DNA of 64,000 nt. Source: Rhipidocladum racemiflorum (taxonomy: Eukaryota; Streptophyta; Magnoliopsida; Poales; Poaceae). A model generated the notes under the pieces. That model did not search any database and was not told the DNA's origin. It was given only the letters and a program-made list of their open reading frames with translations. A program made the position numbers and the translations under genes. Shown here one piece after another: positions 47,815-59,159 of the stretch. Every line of letters starts with the position of its first letter. The first letter of the stretch is position 1. Where the stretch lies: NCBI GenBank assembly GCA_036346355.1, contig CM070580.1, positions 66,232,854-66,296,853 on the forward strand. Reading direction: 5' to 3'.

Positions 47815-49997
47815 TGTAACACCCCGGCATTTAATATGCCCGAATGCTACCAAACATAGACTAAGCAACCTCTAAATACCACAAATACAAGTAAATTACA
47901 GCAAAGGCACGAATGCTAAAACCCGAAATTTCGGCAGCATCTCCTTTGTTTTAACATGAATTGAAGGAACAACAATAGCATAACAATATATGGAATATAA
48001 GAGGCATCTAAAAATAGCATTAACTAAAGGCATGACAGCAATAAAAGTCTAATTCCAAGCATTAAATGTCTCCATGAACCAAACGAACAATAAGACTCTC
48101 ATAACGCCAAACTAATCCATAAATCAATAAGCATCACACTTAGTTTATTATCAATACCCAATTGAATGACTTGTGAGAACAAATGAATGAAGCTACGTGT
48201 AGAAGTGTGACTATTTCCCTTCCCCTCATGCCGGTCTCATGGTACCTAAAACAACAAGAAAGCACAAGCGTAAGTTCAACACTCAGCAAGTATATTGCAA
48301 TGGTACAAAAGAACAATTACATGGCAACAACAACTCACATCATGACTATCATCTTATTCACGATCACATATCATTATCATCATCATCATGTATGCAATGC
48401 GATGCGATGCACATGTCTCCTTGGAAACTCATACCGGTATGGTTGAGTACACACCAGTCGGTGTGCACCCTCTCTCCCCTTCCATCCCGAAGATGGAGGG
48501 TGCCTACTCCTCGCTTCCATACACCGCGGTGGATGGAATCACGATGTAGGACTTACTCATTGGCTCTCCGGAATAGTCATAACTTTCTCACCGACCTTTC
48601 CCGGACTAGTTATGATTTTCTCACCGCCCGGGCCATGTACCATGCCATGTATGCAAACATGCCAACATCATAAATAACTTGTACATTAACACATGGCATC
48701 GTAACATAATAAGCATATTCATCATATCAATGGCAATCATTAAAGCATGGCATGTGAACATATCATATATTCAATTTCAATCTCAACCAATCTAGCAAAC
48801 TACAACCCGCTACCCATTCCAATACACGTGCCTCAACCACGGGCGACGGATTGGCGAGAAGTAGAAGGCACTCCCGGGGTCACACCACCTGCACATAGGT
48901 ACCACACACTCACAATCATGTCCACAAAACAGTACGCAAACACTCTTCTACCCCGACATCGCAAACTACTCGCAAAACCCAAAAACAGAGGTTCTGTCCC
49001 GTCGGGATAGCAAACTTGCAACGAGCATAATTCGGGTTCTAAGACTCTGAATCGATTAAACGAGTATATCCTCACATAGCTTAGGAAATTTCCTAACTTT
49101 TTATAAGTATATGGAAAAACTTATTCGGACCCTAAAGTGGTTTAATCTACAGAATATCGTGATTTGTTCCAGTCACGTCACAATTTTTAACACGTTCGGT
49201 AAAACGAGCATAACTTTCAAACGACTGAGAGGAATTGGACGTTCTTTATACCCACTGAAAGGTATTGAAATTACCTACAACTTCTTCAACAGGCGGACGA
49301 CCAAATTCCGACTCTAAATTGGCGAAAACCCAAACCCTAGGTCGACTGCTCATGCTGCCCGAAACAGAGAACGTGGCAAACTCTAGATTCCATCTAATCT
49401 ACCCAATTACAGCACCACCAATTGATCTAAAAACATGATATTAACCCTTAGAACAGAACCTAGACCAACCCCAAGGATCTCCGTGGCCATACCTTCGCCC
49501 GACGAACGAAAACCCACCGGATCTCCTCCCGGTTCGCGCAATCTCCTTCCTCGCTCCAAATCCACCGGATCTCCTCGTCGCGGAGCGCTCCAACGGACGG
49601 ATCTTCGAGTTGGTGAGGTGGAGAACTCCCCTAGGGGCATCAAGGGGGGTGGAGAGGTGGTGGTGGGGTGGTGGCGCAATGGGGAGAGATGATGGGGGGC
49701 GGCTAGGAGGAGGGAGGTGTGGGGCGGCTAGGGCAATGAGGGGGGGCGCACACAGCAAGGGGGAGGCGCACAAGGGGCTGGGGGAGGCCCCCAACCAGGT
49801 CTCCTACACCCAAATGGACTCAAACTCCTCCCCACCAAGGCCCACGACCCTTTCCCCTAGGCCCAAACTCCCGGAAACGGCCCAGAAACGCAAATAAACC
49901 TCATAACTGTATGTTTCAACCTCAAATTCCATATTTCATAATGTTTTTGACCTCAACATTCACATTAAATAAGGTTACGACATTCCGTGGTGTCACA
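47815..49997 (-). repeat. right LTR (5' LTR) of the Tekay element
   Basis: 2183 bp with the same ends as the left LTR, bordered on the right by the second GCTCC. The GC-rich part at 49480-49800 and the AT-rich part at 47900-48400 match the left copy closely. The high identity indicates a fairly recent insertion. Confidence 0.95.
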
Positions 49998-51423
49998 GCT
50001 CCAATGCCCGTACCCGAAGCATCACACTCAACCACAAAAGGAGTAGAAAAATTAGGCATTTGTAAGACAGGAGTGGATATTAATACCTCTTTTAAGTGAG
50101 CAAAGGCAGTCTTAGCGGCCGGAGTCCACTGCAAATTTTGGTGGCGTAACAAGGATGTCAGAGGTGCAGCCAAGGAAGCATAATCCCTGATGAAACGACG
50201 ATAATAGCAGGTGAGACCTAAGAATCCTCGTAAGGCAGTCACCGAAAGAGGGCGCGGCCAAGAAGCAATAGCCTGGAGTTTGGTGGGATCGGCTGCTACC
50301 CCATTCCCAGAAATAATATGCCCCAAGTAGCCAATGGAACCTTGAGTGAAGGCGCATTTGGATTTCTTCAAACAAAGCTGATGACAGCGGAGACGACTCA
50401 GAACCATTCGCAAATGGGAGCAATGATCTTCCTCAGTGCGACTATAAATTAGGATATCATAAAAGAAGACCAAGACGAATTTACGAAGAAATCTTGCAAA
50501 ATGTCATTCATGAGGGCTTGAAAAGTGGATGGAGCACTAGATAACCCGAATGGCATGACCAGAAATTCATAATGGCCATGATGAGTGCGAAACGCTGTCT
50601 TTTCAATGTTGTCTTCACGCATGCGGACTTGATACCCTGAGCGAAGATCTAATTTGGAAAAGAAGGTAGCATGCCGAAGCTCATCCAATAATTCTTCCAC
50701 TACTGGAATGGGAAAGCGATGTTTAATAGTCCACGCATTGAGTTCGCAATAATCCACACAAAAACGCCAGGACCCATCAGCCTTCTTGACGAGCAGTACC
50801 GGTGAGGAGAACGGAGAGCGACTAACTCGGATAAGGCCCTGTTGCAGCATTGCCGCGCATTGACGCTCAATTTCATCCTTCTGGCGATACGGGTAATGGT
50901 ATGGCCGAACCACCACAGGATCAGCACCCTCGGCCAAGCAAATGCGATGGTCGCACGGTCGAGACGGAGGAAGGCCCTGTGGTTCCTCAAAGACATCTTG
51001 AAATAGGGATAAAATCTCTTGGACTGGTGTGGATCCGGTCATGGCCGAGTGGAGCATATGAAGATGACGTTTGTCCTTAATACCCTGAAGCTGGACTGGT
51101 TCTCCGTGCAAAGTGAAGGTCATGGTAAGAGTTTCAAAATTCCACTGAATATTGCCCAGCGTGCGCAGCCATTGGACTCCCAGCACCACGTCAAAACCAT
51201 CCAAGGGAATAATGAGGAAAGGAGCCTGGAATGTATGAGACTGAATGCCAAATTGAGTTGCTGGAAGTACTCCAAGACAAGGAAGATGGCTGCCACCCGC
51301 CACTTGGACCTGTTGTGCCGTGCCAGGCACTGGGGTCCATGAACCAGAAAGAACGGCAGCCCCACTGATGAAGTTGTGAGTACTGCCACTGTCGATTAAA
51401 GTGAGAAGACTACGCCCCTGAAG
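49998..51423 (-). pseudogene. Reina protease and reverse transcriptase, active site altered
   Basis: Minus strand. The protease end has FDVVLGVQWLRTLGNIQWNF (near 51200). Reverse transcriptase has VLLVKKADGSWRFCVDY (near 50800), FSKLDLRSGYQVRM and LVMPFGLSSAPSTFQALMN. The frame shifts near 50470 and continues with LIYSRTEEDH, GYLGHIISGNGVAADPTKLQ and RGFLGLTCYYRRFI, then RNase H VECDASGTGIGA to the insertion point at 49998. The usual F-x-D-D active site reads FFYDIL here (near 50465): the first catalytic Asp codon is a Tyr codon, so the enzyme would be dead even without the frameshift. Confidence 0.88.
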
Positions 51424-52645
51424 TTAAAGTTGTACTTGCATTGGTGTGCCGTGCTTGGGGGCCCGGACTGCCAAGAGAGACAGGGATGGTGTTTCCTCCT
51501 CTATGGTGGTTCCAGCGCTATCCTGGTCATCCTCATTATCATCACAGAGTTCGAGATGAAAAAGGTGCTTACACCGATGACCCCTCGTATAAATCTCGTC
51601 ACAATTATAACAGAGCCCTTTTGCCCGGCGATCAGCCAATTGATCGGCACTAATCCGCAGACGGAATGGTGCCGAGCTGTTCTGGGACCCGACGGATGGG
51701 GCGACAGACAATCCCGGAGGGTGAGAAGCCCCTGAAGCGGCCATATGCTGTGTCGAAGTTGTGGTCTTAAACTCGACGCCCCTTCCGGTGGACACGGTTG
51801 GCACTTGATGGATTGGCATGCCAGGAGTGGAAAGTGTGCCCTTGCTGGAAGGTGCGCGGAAGCGACCCGCCGACGTGATGCCCAACTGAGCGGCCTCGGC
51901 AAGCCAAGCATCCTTCCGATCTTCAGCATCGCGGGCGAAACCAATGGCTTTCGCCAAATCGCGCAGCCGATCACGTCGAACATCCGCCGCCAGGGCGATT
52001 GAGAGTCCAGCGGTAAATGTTTCAATCTGATCCTGCCGACGCATTCGCAGAGTGCGCGCCAGGAGGCGCTGAAATTCCTTCGCATACTCATCCACCCTCA
52101 AATATCCTTGCTTCAAGTTAACCAAGTCCCCGAAAGGCCCCATGCTGGAAGAACGGGTAAATCGCTTGGAGAAGGTCTCATGAAAATCGTCCCAAGGAAT
52201 GAAGCGCTCCTCCAACTGCCAATTATCTAGGACTTCCAGAGCTTCGCCACGGAGATGGATGCCTGCAACTTCCACCCACTCTTCCTCCGGTATGCGATGG
52301 AAGCGAAAGAAGAGCTCACACTGCCGCAGCCATCCCAAAGGGTCGTCCGTGCCATTATACTCGGACAGATCGAACCGAGGTGGGCGAGGTATCCAACGAC
52401 GGTCGACCTCCTCCATGCTGCTGGTCCCGAACGGACGTCATGGTCGCCCGGAAGGTTGTGCTGGAAGCGCCCATTGGTGCCTGCAGGTAGCCGATCGCCA
52501 GGGTTCCCCTGCCCCGACGTTTGGCCTCCGCCAGGCAAGACCGAGTTGGCCTGGACAGTGCTGAGGATTTCTTCGAGTAAGCGATGAGTGGCCTGCCCCG
52601 CGATCTCCAGTGCCGCAACCTGATCTTCCAAGGAGATGTTAGCCA
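51424..52645 (-). pseudogene. Reina gag with zinc knuckle, one frame break
   Basis: The likely start is the minus-strand ATG near 52645 (MANISLEDQVAALEIAGQAT). The frame breaks near 52430 and continues in the frame opening with MEEVDRRWIPRPPRFDLSEY, then LGWLRQCELFFRFHRIPEEE, the usual Reina gag core. The C-terminal half has a zinc knuckle, CYNCDEIYTRGHRC (near 51620-51575), and an acidic tail ahead of protease. The 330-codon main frame (52416-51424) is intact. Confidence 0.85.
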
Positions 52646-52716
52646 TGTGCTCGAAACCAGATGGGAGATGGCCGTCAAGGTGTGGTGGCGGCGCCACAGG
52701 TGCAGGAGCGTCGGAA

Positions 52717-52726
52717 TCTGATACCA
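52717..52726 (-). other. primer-binding site remnant
   Basis: On the minus strand tggtatcaga lies three bases inside the LTR border, matching the initiator tRNA-Met primer for ten bases. Confidence 0.7.
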
Positions 52727-52729
52727 AGT

Positions 52730-53115
52730 TGTTATGAGCAAACTTCGCTTGGGTTTGCTCAAAGGCACGTGTGCCCGGCCGAAGGCCAGGGCGGGCGCCG
52801 CTTGCCGACGAGAGCTCGCCAACGCGGTCACGGGTTAGGTAGATTCGGCTGTTATCGGAGCCACCGCCTTGAACTAGAGATTTGTGGCAATAATCAAGCT
52901 GCCTTTTCTTTCCTCTCCTCTTATTTATAATCTTTAGAAATCCTAACAATCTTTGGCTAAAGATGGAAAACTGAAACAAAACCCAAATTGCGACTTGTAA
53001 ACGAAAAGTAACTAACGCCAAAAGCTAAACAAGGAAATACTCATGCCAAATCAATACTTTCCTAATCTCTCTTCCTTCTATAAAAGACTTGATCATAGGA
53101 TGGGCGCATATCACA
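52730..53115 (-). repeat. short 5' LTR of the Reina remnant
   Basis: About 386 bp, plus-strand TGTTATGAGCAAAC...GCATATCACA. It has a TATAAATA box on the minus strand (52922-52929). The left end is fixed by the primer-binding site. The right end is the best TG...CA candidate and cannot be confirmed, because the partner LTR is missing. Confidence 0.65.
52922..52929 (-). promoter_or_regulatory. TATA box of the Reina LTR
   Basis: The minus strand reads tataaata, about 190 bp from both LTR ends, followed by a purine-rich gaggagagg stretch. Confidence 0.6.
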
Positions 53116-53987
53116 TACATTGGATTCCTCCTCGATTCCTGTCTGTGCATTATAGAACCAATCTGATAATTGTAATCCTTTTATCTAAATTATTTGATTT
53201 ATGTATTGAGTTAAAGATATTCCATGATAGTGTGCAATGCATGTTCTACTACATAAAGATGTCCAAATATAATCAGAACAATTGTTATTCTTGTATGAAT
53301 AAGTTCAGTTCATTACAAACAATTGTATGCACCTAAACATCGTCATCTCAGAAAGCATTGTCTCACATGCACCAATCGTTGTTCAACTCACCACAACAAA
53401 AGTAAAAGCATAGCCTAGACGAGTAGGTTAGAGGTGGAGGGGATTCAATCTTACATGGTGTAGGGCCTGAGCGGAGAAGAGTGAGGTCATGGGATACCAG
53501 TGGAGGTCCCCCAAGACCGACATGGCCAACGGCGGCACCATGGCGACAAAGTTGAGCGGTGGCATTGTTGGGCGCTTGTGGGAGAGTTGCAGTCGTGAGG
53601 AGCCATGGAGAGGCTTCAGATCGGAGTAGATCGAGGTCGAGGAAGAGAGGGAAACCAAGGAGGAGCTCACCCATGGCCTACGATCGCTGGCGGCGGCGCT
53701 CGGGCGGTTTGAGCAGTGGATCTCGAGGGAGTCGAGGGAGGACATCAAATTGGTGAGGCTAGTGGCATGGACGCGGAGGGAGGGAGGCACCTAGTGGTGG
53801 ACAGGGAGGGGGGTGTAGTGGCGGAAGGAGGGAGGCGTGTCAATCGCACGAGGAGGAAGAAGATCGTGACACAAGAGGAGTTCAAAGGGGGAGAAGTTCC
53901 CCATGTGCGATCCAGGGAATCGACCTTGCTCTGTCATCAAAATGGGCAATTCAACTGACGTGAGGAAATTTCCCACAGGGATTTTGT
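53116..53987. other. unassigned sequence between Reina LTR and hAT MITE
   Basis: The left half (to about 53400) is AT-rich without signals. The right half contains a minus-strand frame of 120 codons (53790-53428), serine- and leucine-rich (SSSLVSLSSSTSIYSDLK), that I do not recognise. It has no clear neighbours or splice partners and may be chance or a gene remnant. Confidence 0.35.
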
Positions 53988-53995
53988 ACCACAGG

Positions 53996-54455
53996 CAGGG
54001 TTCCAAATTTCGGTCGGACCCCTCCGAGATTCAAAATCCGGTCCGGTAAAAAAATTTGAAAAAAAATCGAAATGCTACAGTGTAAATGAAATCTCGCCGA
54101 AATCTCGCCCGTTTTGGCCGAAATCTCGGTGATTTAAGTAAATTTCAATTTTTTTGCCGGATTTTTATTTGTTTTGGGCGGATATGATTGGATTTAGGTT
54201 GAAGATCATCCACAAAAATTTCAGATTTTTGGCGTGTTTTGACCATTTTTTGGTCAATTGAAATTTTAGAAATCTCAAATTTCAGTAGAAATCTCGAATT
54301 TAGTGAAATCTCGGATTTCCCAGTAGAATTTGAACCGGATTTGAAATTTGAATTTTATATTTCGAACGGATTTTATTTGAATTTCCGAAATCTCGCCGAG
54401 ATTTCGGATTTCGGGCATATCCGAGATTTAGCTCAAAACGAAATTTGTATCCTTG
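53996..54455. mobile_element. hAT-type miniature element, 460 bp, TSD ACCACAGG
   Basis: ACCACAGG at 53988-53995 is repeated exactly at 54456-54463. Between the copies lies DNA starting CAGGGTTCCAAATTTCG and ending CGAAATTTGTATCCTTG, so the termini are inverted repeats matching at 14 of 17 positions. An 8-bp duplication and CA-starting ends are the hAT hallmark. The interior is full of aaatctcg / cgagattt words in both orientations and has no coding capacity. Confidence 0.8.
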
Positions 54456-54899
54456 ACCACAGGATCGAGCCGAGATCCCGGCTGGGAAGGGTGCTCCCAA
54501 ACAAGCCCTTACGGTCTATTCTTGTTTTCTTACTTCAAATTAGAGCTCCAAGCATCCTACGCTTTCGGTGAGAATTCAACCTTCAATAGTAGCAAGACCA
54601 ACAGAAATGTCAAGGGGCACCCTGCACATCCCAGGAACAGCCACCACATCGCAGTAACAAGACACGCAAGCACATCGCAATTGGCAACCAAATGCTACGG
54701 CATCATAACCACATCCTAGATAGACAGTCTCGTCACATACACACGCATACGCTGGTTCACAAAAAACAAGATAGCAGTTGCTTAGCGGTCAACAACAACT
54801 CAAGATGGAATCAACTTAAAAACACTCGCGAACCACGGTAACCCCCCAAAACTTGGCAAACATACATTGTCCTAAATTGCAACAGCTCGTGTGAATGAA

Positions 54900-57800
54900 T
54901 CACATCCTATCCTCTCTCCTGCGGGGGGCACAGGTTATGATCTCGTCAACCCTGAGGATCATCTCAGCTGCCTCGGTGGCCGACAGAAGAATGGCTTGCT
55001 TCACCTTGAACGCCTCCGATATCCCCCGCTTTTGCATGTCTCCGACCTGCAGATCATCGTATTAGTTTCAAGCTCAGTACAATTGTACAAGTTTCACAGC
55101 AAGTTGATATCTCCGTGAACTTACGCTGCCTGTGATGACATCAATTCCGGCAGGACTATTCTCCTTGTGGTGCTCAGCACGGAGCTGAGAGATCAGCTCA
55201 GCACTATCCAGACCAGCATTGTCAGCTATGATTGTCGGGATGGCTTGCAGGGCACGTGAAAAAGCGTCAATGGCGTGAGATTTCTTCCCAGGGGTCTTCC
55301 TCGCAAGTTCATCCACTTCTTTGGCCATCACCATCTCAGGCCATCCACCCCCAAATAAGACACGGGTGTCATTTACTGTTTGGGAAAGCACACACAAGGC
55401 ATCATGCAAGGACCTCTCAGCCTCGTCAAGCACATGCTCACTGTACACAACAAAAACACACATATTCAATATACAGCACAGCAAGTGCCTCAACATTAGA
55501 AAATTATCCTACATTAGAAGGATAAAGACATACCTTGCTCCTCTCAGGACAATGGTGCAAGCCTGCCCCATCTCAACCCCGGAGAAATGAATCAGCTTGT
55601 CCTCCCCAATCATAATCTCTTCAATGACGTTGCAGTGCCCAAGCTTAACGGACTCTGGGTTGTCAAAAGTTGATGCAATCTCACCACCAGTGACAAGAGC
55701 TAGACGTTCAATGCCCTCAAAGTCAGCATGCTCAATTGCGAGTATGCCAGCATCAGCAAAAAGTTCCTCAGGGAAGTTATAGATTAACTGCCTGTTGACG
55801 AAGCAGTTGATTCCATGAGCAATGATTTTTTGAACTTTCTCTCTCATTTTCTGCTTTTCAGCAGCTTCAATGTCTGCGACCTTAGCCATTGAATCCACCC
55901 GGACACGTGCCCCATAAATCTTAACTTTATCTGTGTCCATAGCAGTGTTCGCAACCAAAATCTTAGCATTCTCAATTCGCTTTGGCTGCCCAATGCCAAT
56001 TTTCTTGTCAAGAATGAACCTACAAAACAGAAATCACTAGCAGTATTAGCATAATGGTTGCGTCAGTTGAAAACTGGCATACATGAGTTTCCAAGTAAAC
56101 TCAGTATTTGCATAAGGGTGCACATTGTTAATTGGTGAACTACATAGAAGAAACTAATACCTAATTAGAAGCTAACAGGTTAAAGGTCATCAAAATTTGG
56201 GGTAAGAAAGAACAGATTTTCCACAAGATAGCTTGTGAAAGAACATACCCTTCATCCAAAAAGGAGTCCTTAAGAGACCCTCCAGGTTTCTTCAGAATTT
56301 GAATTGCTTCCAAATTGGTGCTACCCTGCCACCACAATGGTGCAAATCAATAAATATTCGAACAACATCATGCGACAACAGGACTGAACAACTATGAACT
56401 ATATTTCAAACAGCATCCCGCAAATAGAAACAGAAGTTGAATAACAAGATATGTGACCACCAACTTTGACCCAACCATTTGAATACCTTAAGCCTTAGGA
56501 CAGCATCAACCGCAAGCTCAGCAAAGTACTCCTTGTCCTGGGAGAGTATCTTTGAACTAAGGGTGGTCATAGCAATGTTCATGAGATCTGATCTAAACTT
56601 ATCTGCAGTGCCAAAGCAAGCTTATTTTCAGATCAATTTGCCTGATGGCATATTCTTGAGATAAAACATAAAGCATGAGAAGTGCAATTGGATTGATACA
56701 TTAGACTGACAATTACTCTCAACCAACATAACCATATTTCAATATTGCCAGATCCTATGAGCTAGGACTCCAGGAAGTGAGATTTAGAGGACAAAAAAAG
56801 GAAAATATACCTACATGCAGGAAAAGATTAATTCAAATGTAAATTCAAAATTTGCTCCACACAATTAATTACTAGCAGAAAGATAAGTCTTAACATAATG
56901 AAAAAGTTTAAATGTAGTTATATATCCATATATGAAAAAATAAGTCACCTGTATTTTCTTTGTTGTCCATGGTCCTCTGTAGCAAAGCATTTCTAGCACA
57001 CTCAGCAGCCATTCTGTAACCTAACGTTAAATGAAGAAATGAAGCATTAGAGATGTGTATGTGTAACCTCGAGATTAGTCAGTGTTGCAGACAGTATTCC
57101 AGAATGTGTACCATCTCAGTATAAACCAGGCAAACCAAATGACATTAGAAATGAAAGCACAGAAAACAAAGGCGAATACAATAGTTGTTCATCACCAACT
57201 CAGTATCAATGCACAAGTGCACTACATTCGCATGTTTTTTTCTGCGTACAGTCTTAATTGAAAAATCTAAAGTAGCCAAAACTGAGCAAGTATGTTTTTC
57301 TTCTGGGTACAGTCTTACTTGAAAGGAATAATTGATTATTTACCACAAAGTTGATGTGCATTTGATGATTTGCCACACCATGTCTCACTGACATTTAGGC
57401 TCAAGGGGCACATGTCAATGAGATATGGTGCAGCAAATTATCAAGTACACATCAACTTTGTGGCAAATTATCAAATCTCCCTACTTGAAAAATCTAAAAG
57501 TAGCCTAAACCGAGCAAGCTGCATTTCAATAAAGTATTTAAACATGAAAACCCATTTTTCAAACTTCACATGCCTGATTGATCTGCGTGATTTGTACTGA
57601 AGTGGCCATTACTAAAGTTACCCAATTTTCAAATGTTAGGGGTGACATATTGCATAAATTGTGTTTAAAAATGATGTTAGCATGAAAGGCATATTACGCC
57701 TGAAAGAACTAGGATTACCTGCAATAATAGTCATCGGATGAATTTTCATGTTAACCAACTTTTCAGCCTCCCTCAAAAGTTCTCCAGCCAAAACAACGAC

Positions 57801-58919
57801 AGAAGTTGTTCCATCACCAACTTCATCATCTTGAACTTTTGAGATGTCTAACACTCATTAAGGACTAAACTTTCTTTGCATCAGAAAGAACATTAATACA
57901 ACAAACAGATCAAATGAGATCAGGAGAAGCTATATGATACATGTAATGCCAGATCCAGAAAACTCATCACTGTGCCACCTTAGCATGAAAATCATCAGGC
58001 AACAGATTCGAATGAAAGGATACCAACAAGGACCTTTGCAGCAGGGTTGTCGATATGAAGAGACTTCAAAATTGTTGCTCCATCATTTGTGACAGTAACA
58101 CTCCGCCCTCTGCCAGTTGATTGCAGGATCTTGTCCTGATCATAAACAAGGTCACATGTAAAATTGTTGAAAAATACTCTACCATTTTAATGGATGCCAT
58201 CTTTTTTTTTATAGAGAGTGAAAATTTTCTTTGTGAACACATTAGCAAAATGGTGCAGTAGTAGTAAGCATAAGCATAAGCAGTAGCGGTAGCGGTAGCA
58301 GTAGTACTTCAAACACTAAGGAGCATACCATTCCTTTTGGCCCCAATGTGGTCTTGACTAAGTCTGCAATTGCCATAGCACCAATGAAAGATGCCTGAAA
58401 GGAGATGAAATTACAGGAAAGGATACATAAGAAAGCTGTAGAACAAACAAGGTAAAAAAAATCTCAAAAGGAGACTCTTTAGGGCCTGTTTGGACCAGGG
58501 GTACTTTAGTTGAAATTACGATTCCTGAAGCAATTTGTAACTTTCGCAGCCTGAGAAGAGTGCATCACGGATCAGTGCACTGCATTCCTTTTGTGGCCAA
58601 ATATAAAAGTGCATCCCATATTCTCATCAAAGAAGCTTCTTCAAACCAATTTGCATACTGAGAAGTTGCAAAAGCGCTTGTGCAGCAGCAAAGCATCCGC
58701 AGGCCGCAGCAAACCAACAGATCCTACTAAGCCACACCACAACGCGCGGCGACCACTAGGGTTTACGATTTGGCACATCCAGAAGCACCCAGTACTCAGC
58801 TGGGAAAGCACCACCGACCTAAACCAGCAGAGAAAGCGAACGGGTCAGAGAGGGTGTCTCACCATCCTGGCGCGCTCGCCCTTCTCCTCGACGGCGTCAT
58901 CCTTGAGCACCCGATCCAT
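54900..58919 (-). CDS. CCT2: T-complex protein 1 subunit beta (CCT2), 10 coding exons
   Basis: The product is the beta subunit of the cytosolic TRiC/CCT chaperonin, which folds actin, tubulin and other proteins in an ATP-driven double ring. Coding exons on the minus strand are 58919-58863, 58394-58329, 58135-58024, 57847-57719, 57020-56949, 56602-56487, 56325-56249, 56019-55534, 55440-55125 and 55046-54900. All introns are GT-AG, phases agree, and the sum is 525 codons plus TGA, the normal length for plant CCT-beta. ATP-site motifs are intact: LGPKGM (36-41), NDGATILK (58-65), GDGTT (89-93) and GGG (402-404). The apical and intermediate domains fall mainly in the 486-nt exon. The ATG is the first codon after a 5'-UTR intron, in the context gcgATGg. 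I see no stop or frameshift. Beta rather than another subunit is indicated by matches throughout, for example VQDDEVGDGTTSVVVLAGEL and FVNRQLIYNFPEELFA. Confidence 0.97.
57325..57481. mobile_element. Mutator-type MITE in CCT2 intron 5, TSD TACTTGAAA
   Basis: TACTTGAAA at 57316-57324 is repeated exactly at 57482-57490. The 157 bp between are nearly one long inverted repeat: about 70 bp at the left (accacaaagttgatgtgcat...) match the reverse complement of the right side (...acacatcaactttgtggca). A 9-bp duplication with long inverted repeats is typical of Mutator-like elements. There is no coding capacity. It sits about 240 bp from the nearest splice site and does not disturb the exons. Confidence 0.88.
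58259..58306. repeat. short trinucleotide/hexanucleotide-like repeat in CCT2 intron 3
   Basis: Runs of agtagtaagcataagcataag followed by agcggtagcggtagcagtag form a degenerate AGYAGN microsatellite within the intron. No function is implied. Confidence 0.7.
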
Positions 58920-59033
58920 CTGCCCAAACACAGAGAAAGGGAGTGAGAAGCGCATCGAGCCCGTGGCGCGTCCAAGCACGCAGGAAACGTGGCACCAGTA
59001 GCGTATTAGATCGCAGGGGGAGGAGGCGGTTAC

Positions 59034-59110
59034 CGCGACGAGAGAGAGCGGGAGTGACCGGAGATTGGCGGCGGCGGCGTCGCGGCGGCTGGGGAGCTAG
59101 CTAGATTAGG
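59034..59110 (-). other. CCT2: CCT2 5'-UTR exon and first intron border
   Basis: On the minus strand this stretch has no ATG and ends tcgtcgcg|gtaacc, a GT donor at 59033-59032. The matching acceptor tgggcag lies directly before the start codon at 58919, giving a 114-bp intron (59033-58920) in the untranslated leader. The transcription start is not visible and the outer end is an estimate. Confidence 0.7.
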
Positions 59111-59159
59111 GCGCGGGGCTGGACAGGAGAACTCGCCACAAGGGGGTAGGGATCTTTTT

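Larger units (their letters stand above)
40433..49997 (-). mobile_element. complete Tekay/Del-type gypsy element, 9.6 kb, TSD GCTCC
   Basis: Two LTRs (2198 and 2183 bp) run TGTAACACCCCGGC...GGTGTCACA on the plus strand. GCTCC at 40428-40432 is repeated at 49998-50002. The primer-binding site next to the right LTR and the G-tract next to the left LTR show minus-strand orientation. The internal 5.2 kb encodes gag, protease, reverse transcriptase, RNase H, integrase and a chromodomain-like tail. Coding frames are long but contain a few breaks. Its LTRs are unrelated in sequence to the 3.5-kb family, apart from sharing the first TGTAACACCCC. Confidence 0.95.
40270..53115 (-). mobile_element. Reina-type Ty3/gypsy remnant, interrupted and 3'-truncated
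   Basis: On the minus strand a short LTR (52730-53115), primer-binding site, gag, protease and reverse transcriptase lead into RNase H. RNase H is cut by the Tekay element (40433-49997, TSD GCTCC) and resumes at 40432-40270, where the copia LTR begins. Integrase and the second LTR are missing from the window. Short LTR, gag type and protease-RT sequence fit the Reina lineage of chromoviruses; that assignment is from family knowledge. It is the oldest layer seen, because both neighbours insert into it. Confidence 0.85.

Noticed and set aside
53428..53790. 120-codon serine-rich frame on the minus strand as a possible host gene
   Set aside because: No similarity recognised, no splice partner or promoter seen; kept only as a note within the unassigned interval.
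58480..58640. Text agggcctgtttggacc in CCT2 intron 2 as a MITE end
   Set aside because: It resembles the common gggcctgtttgg transposon end, but I found no partner end or duplication within the intron.
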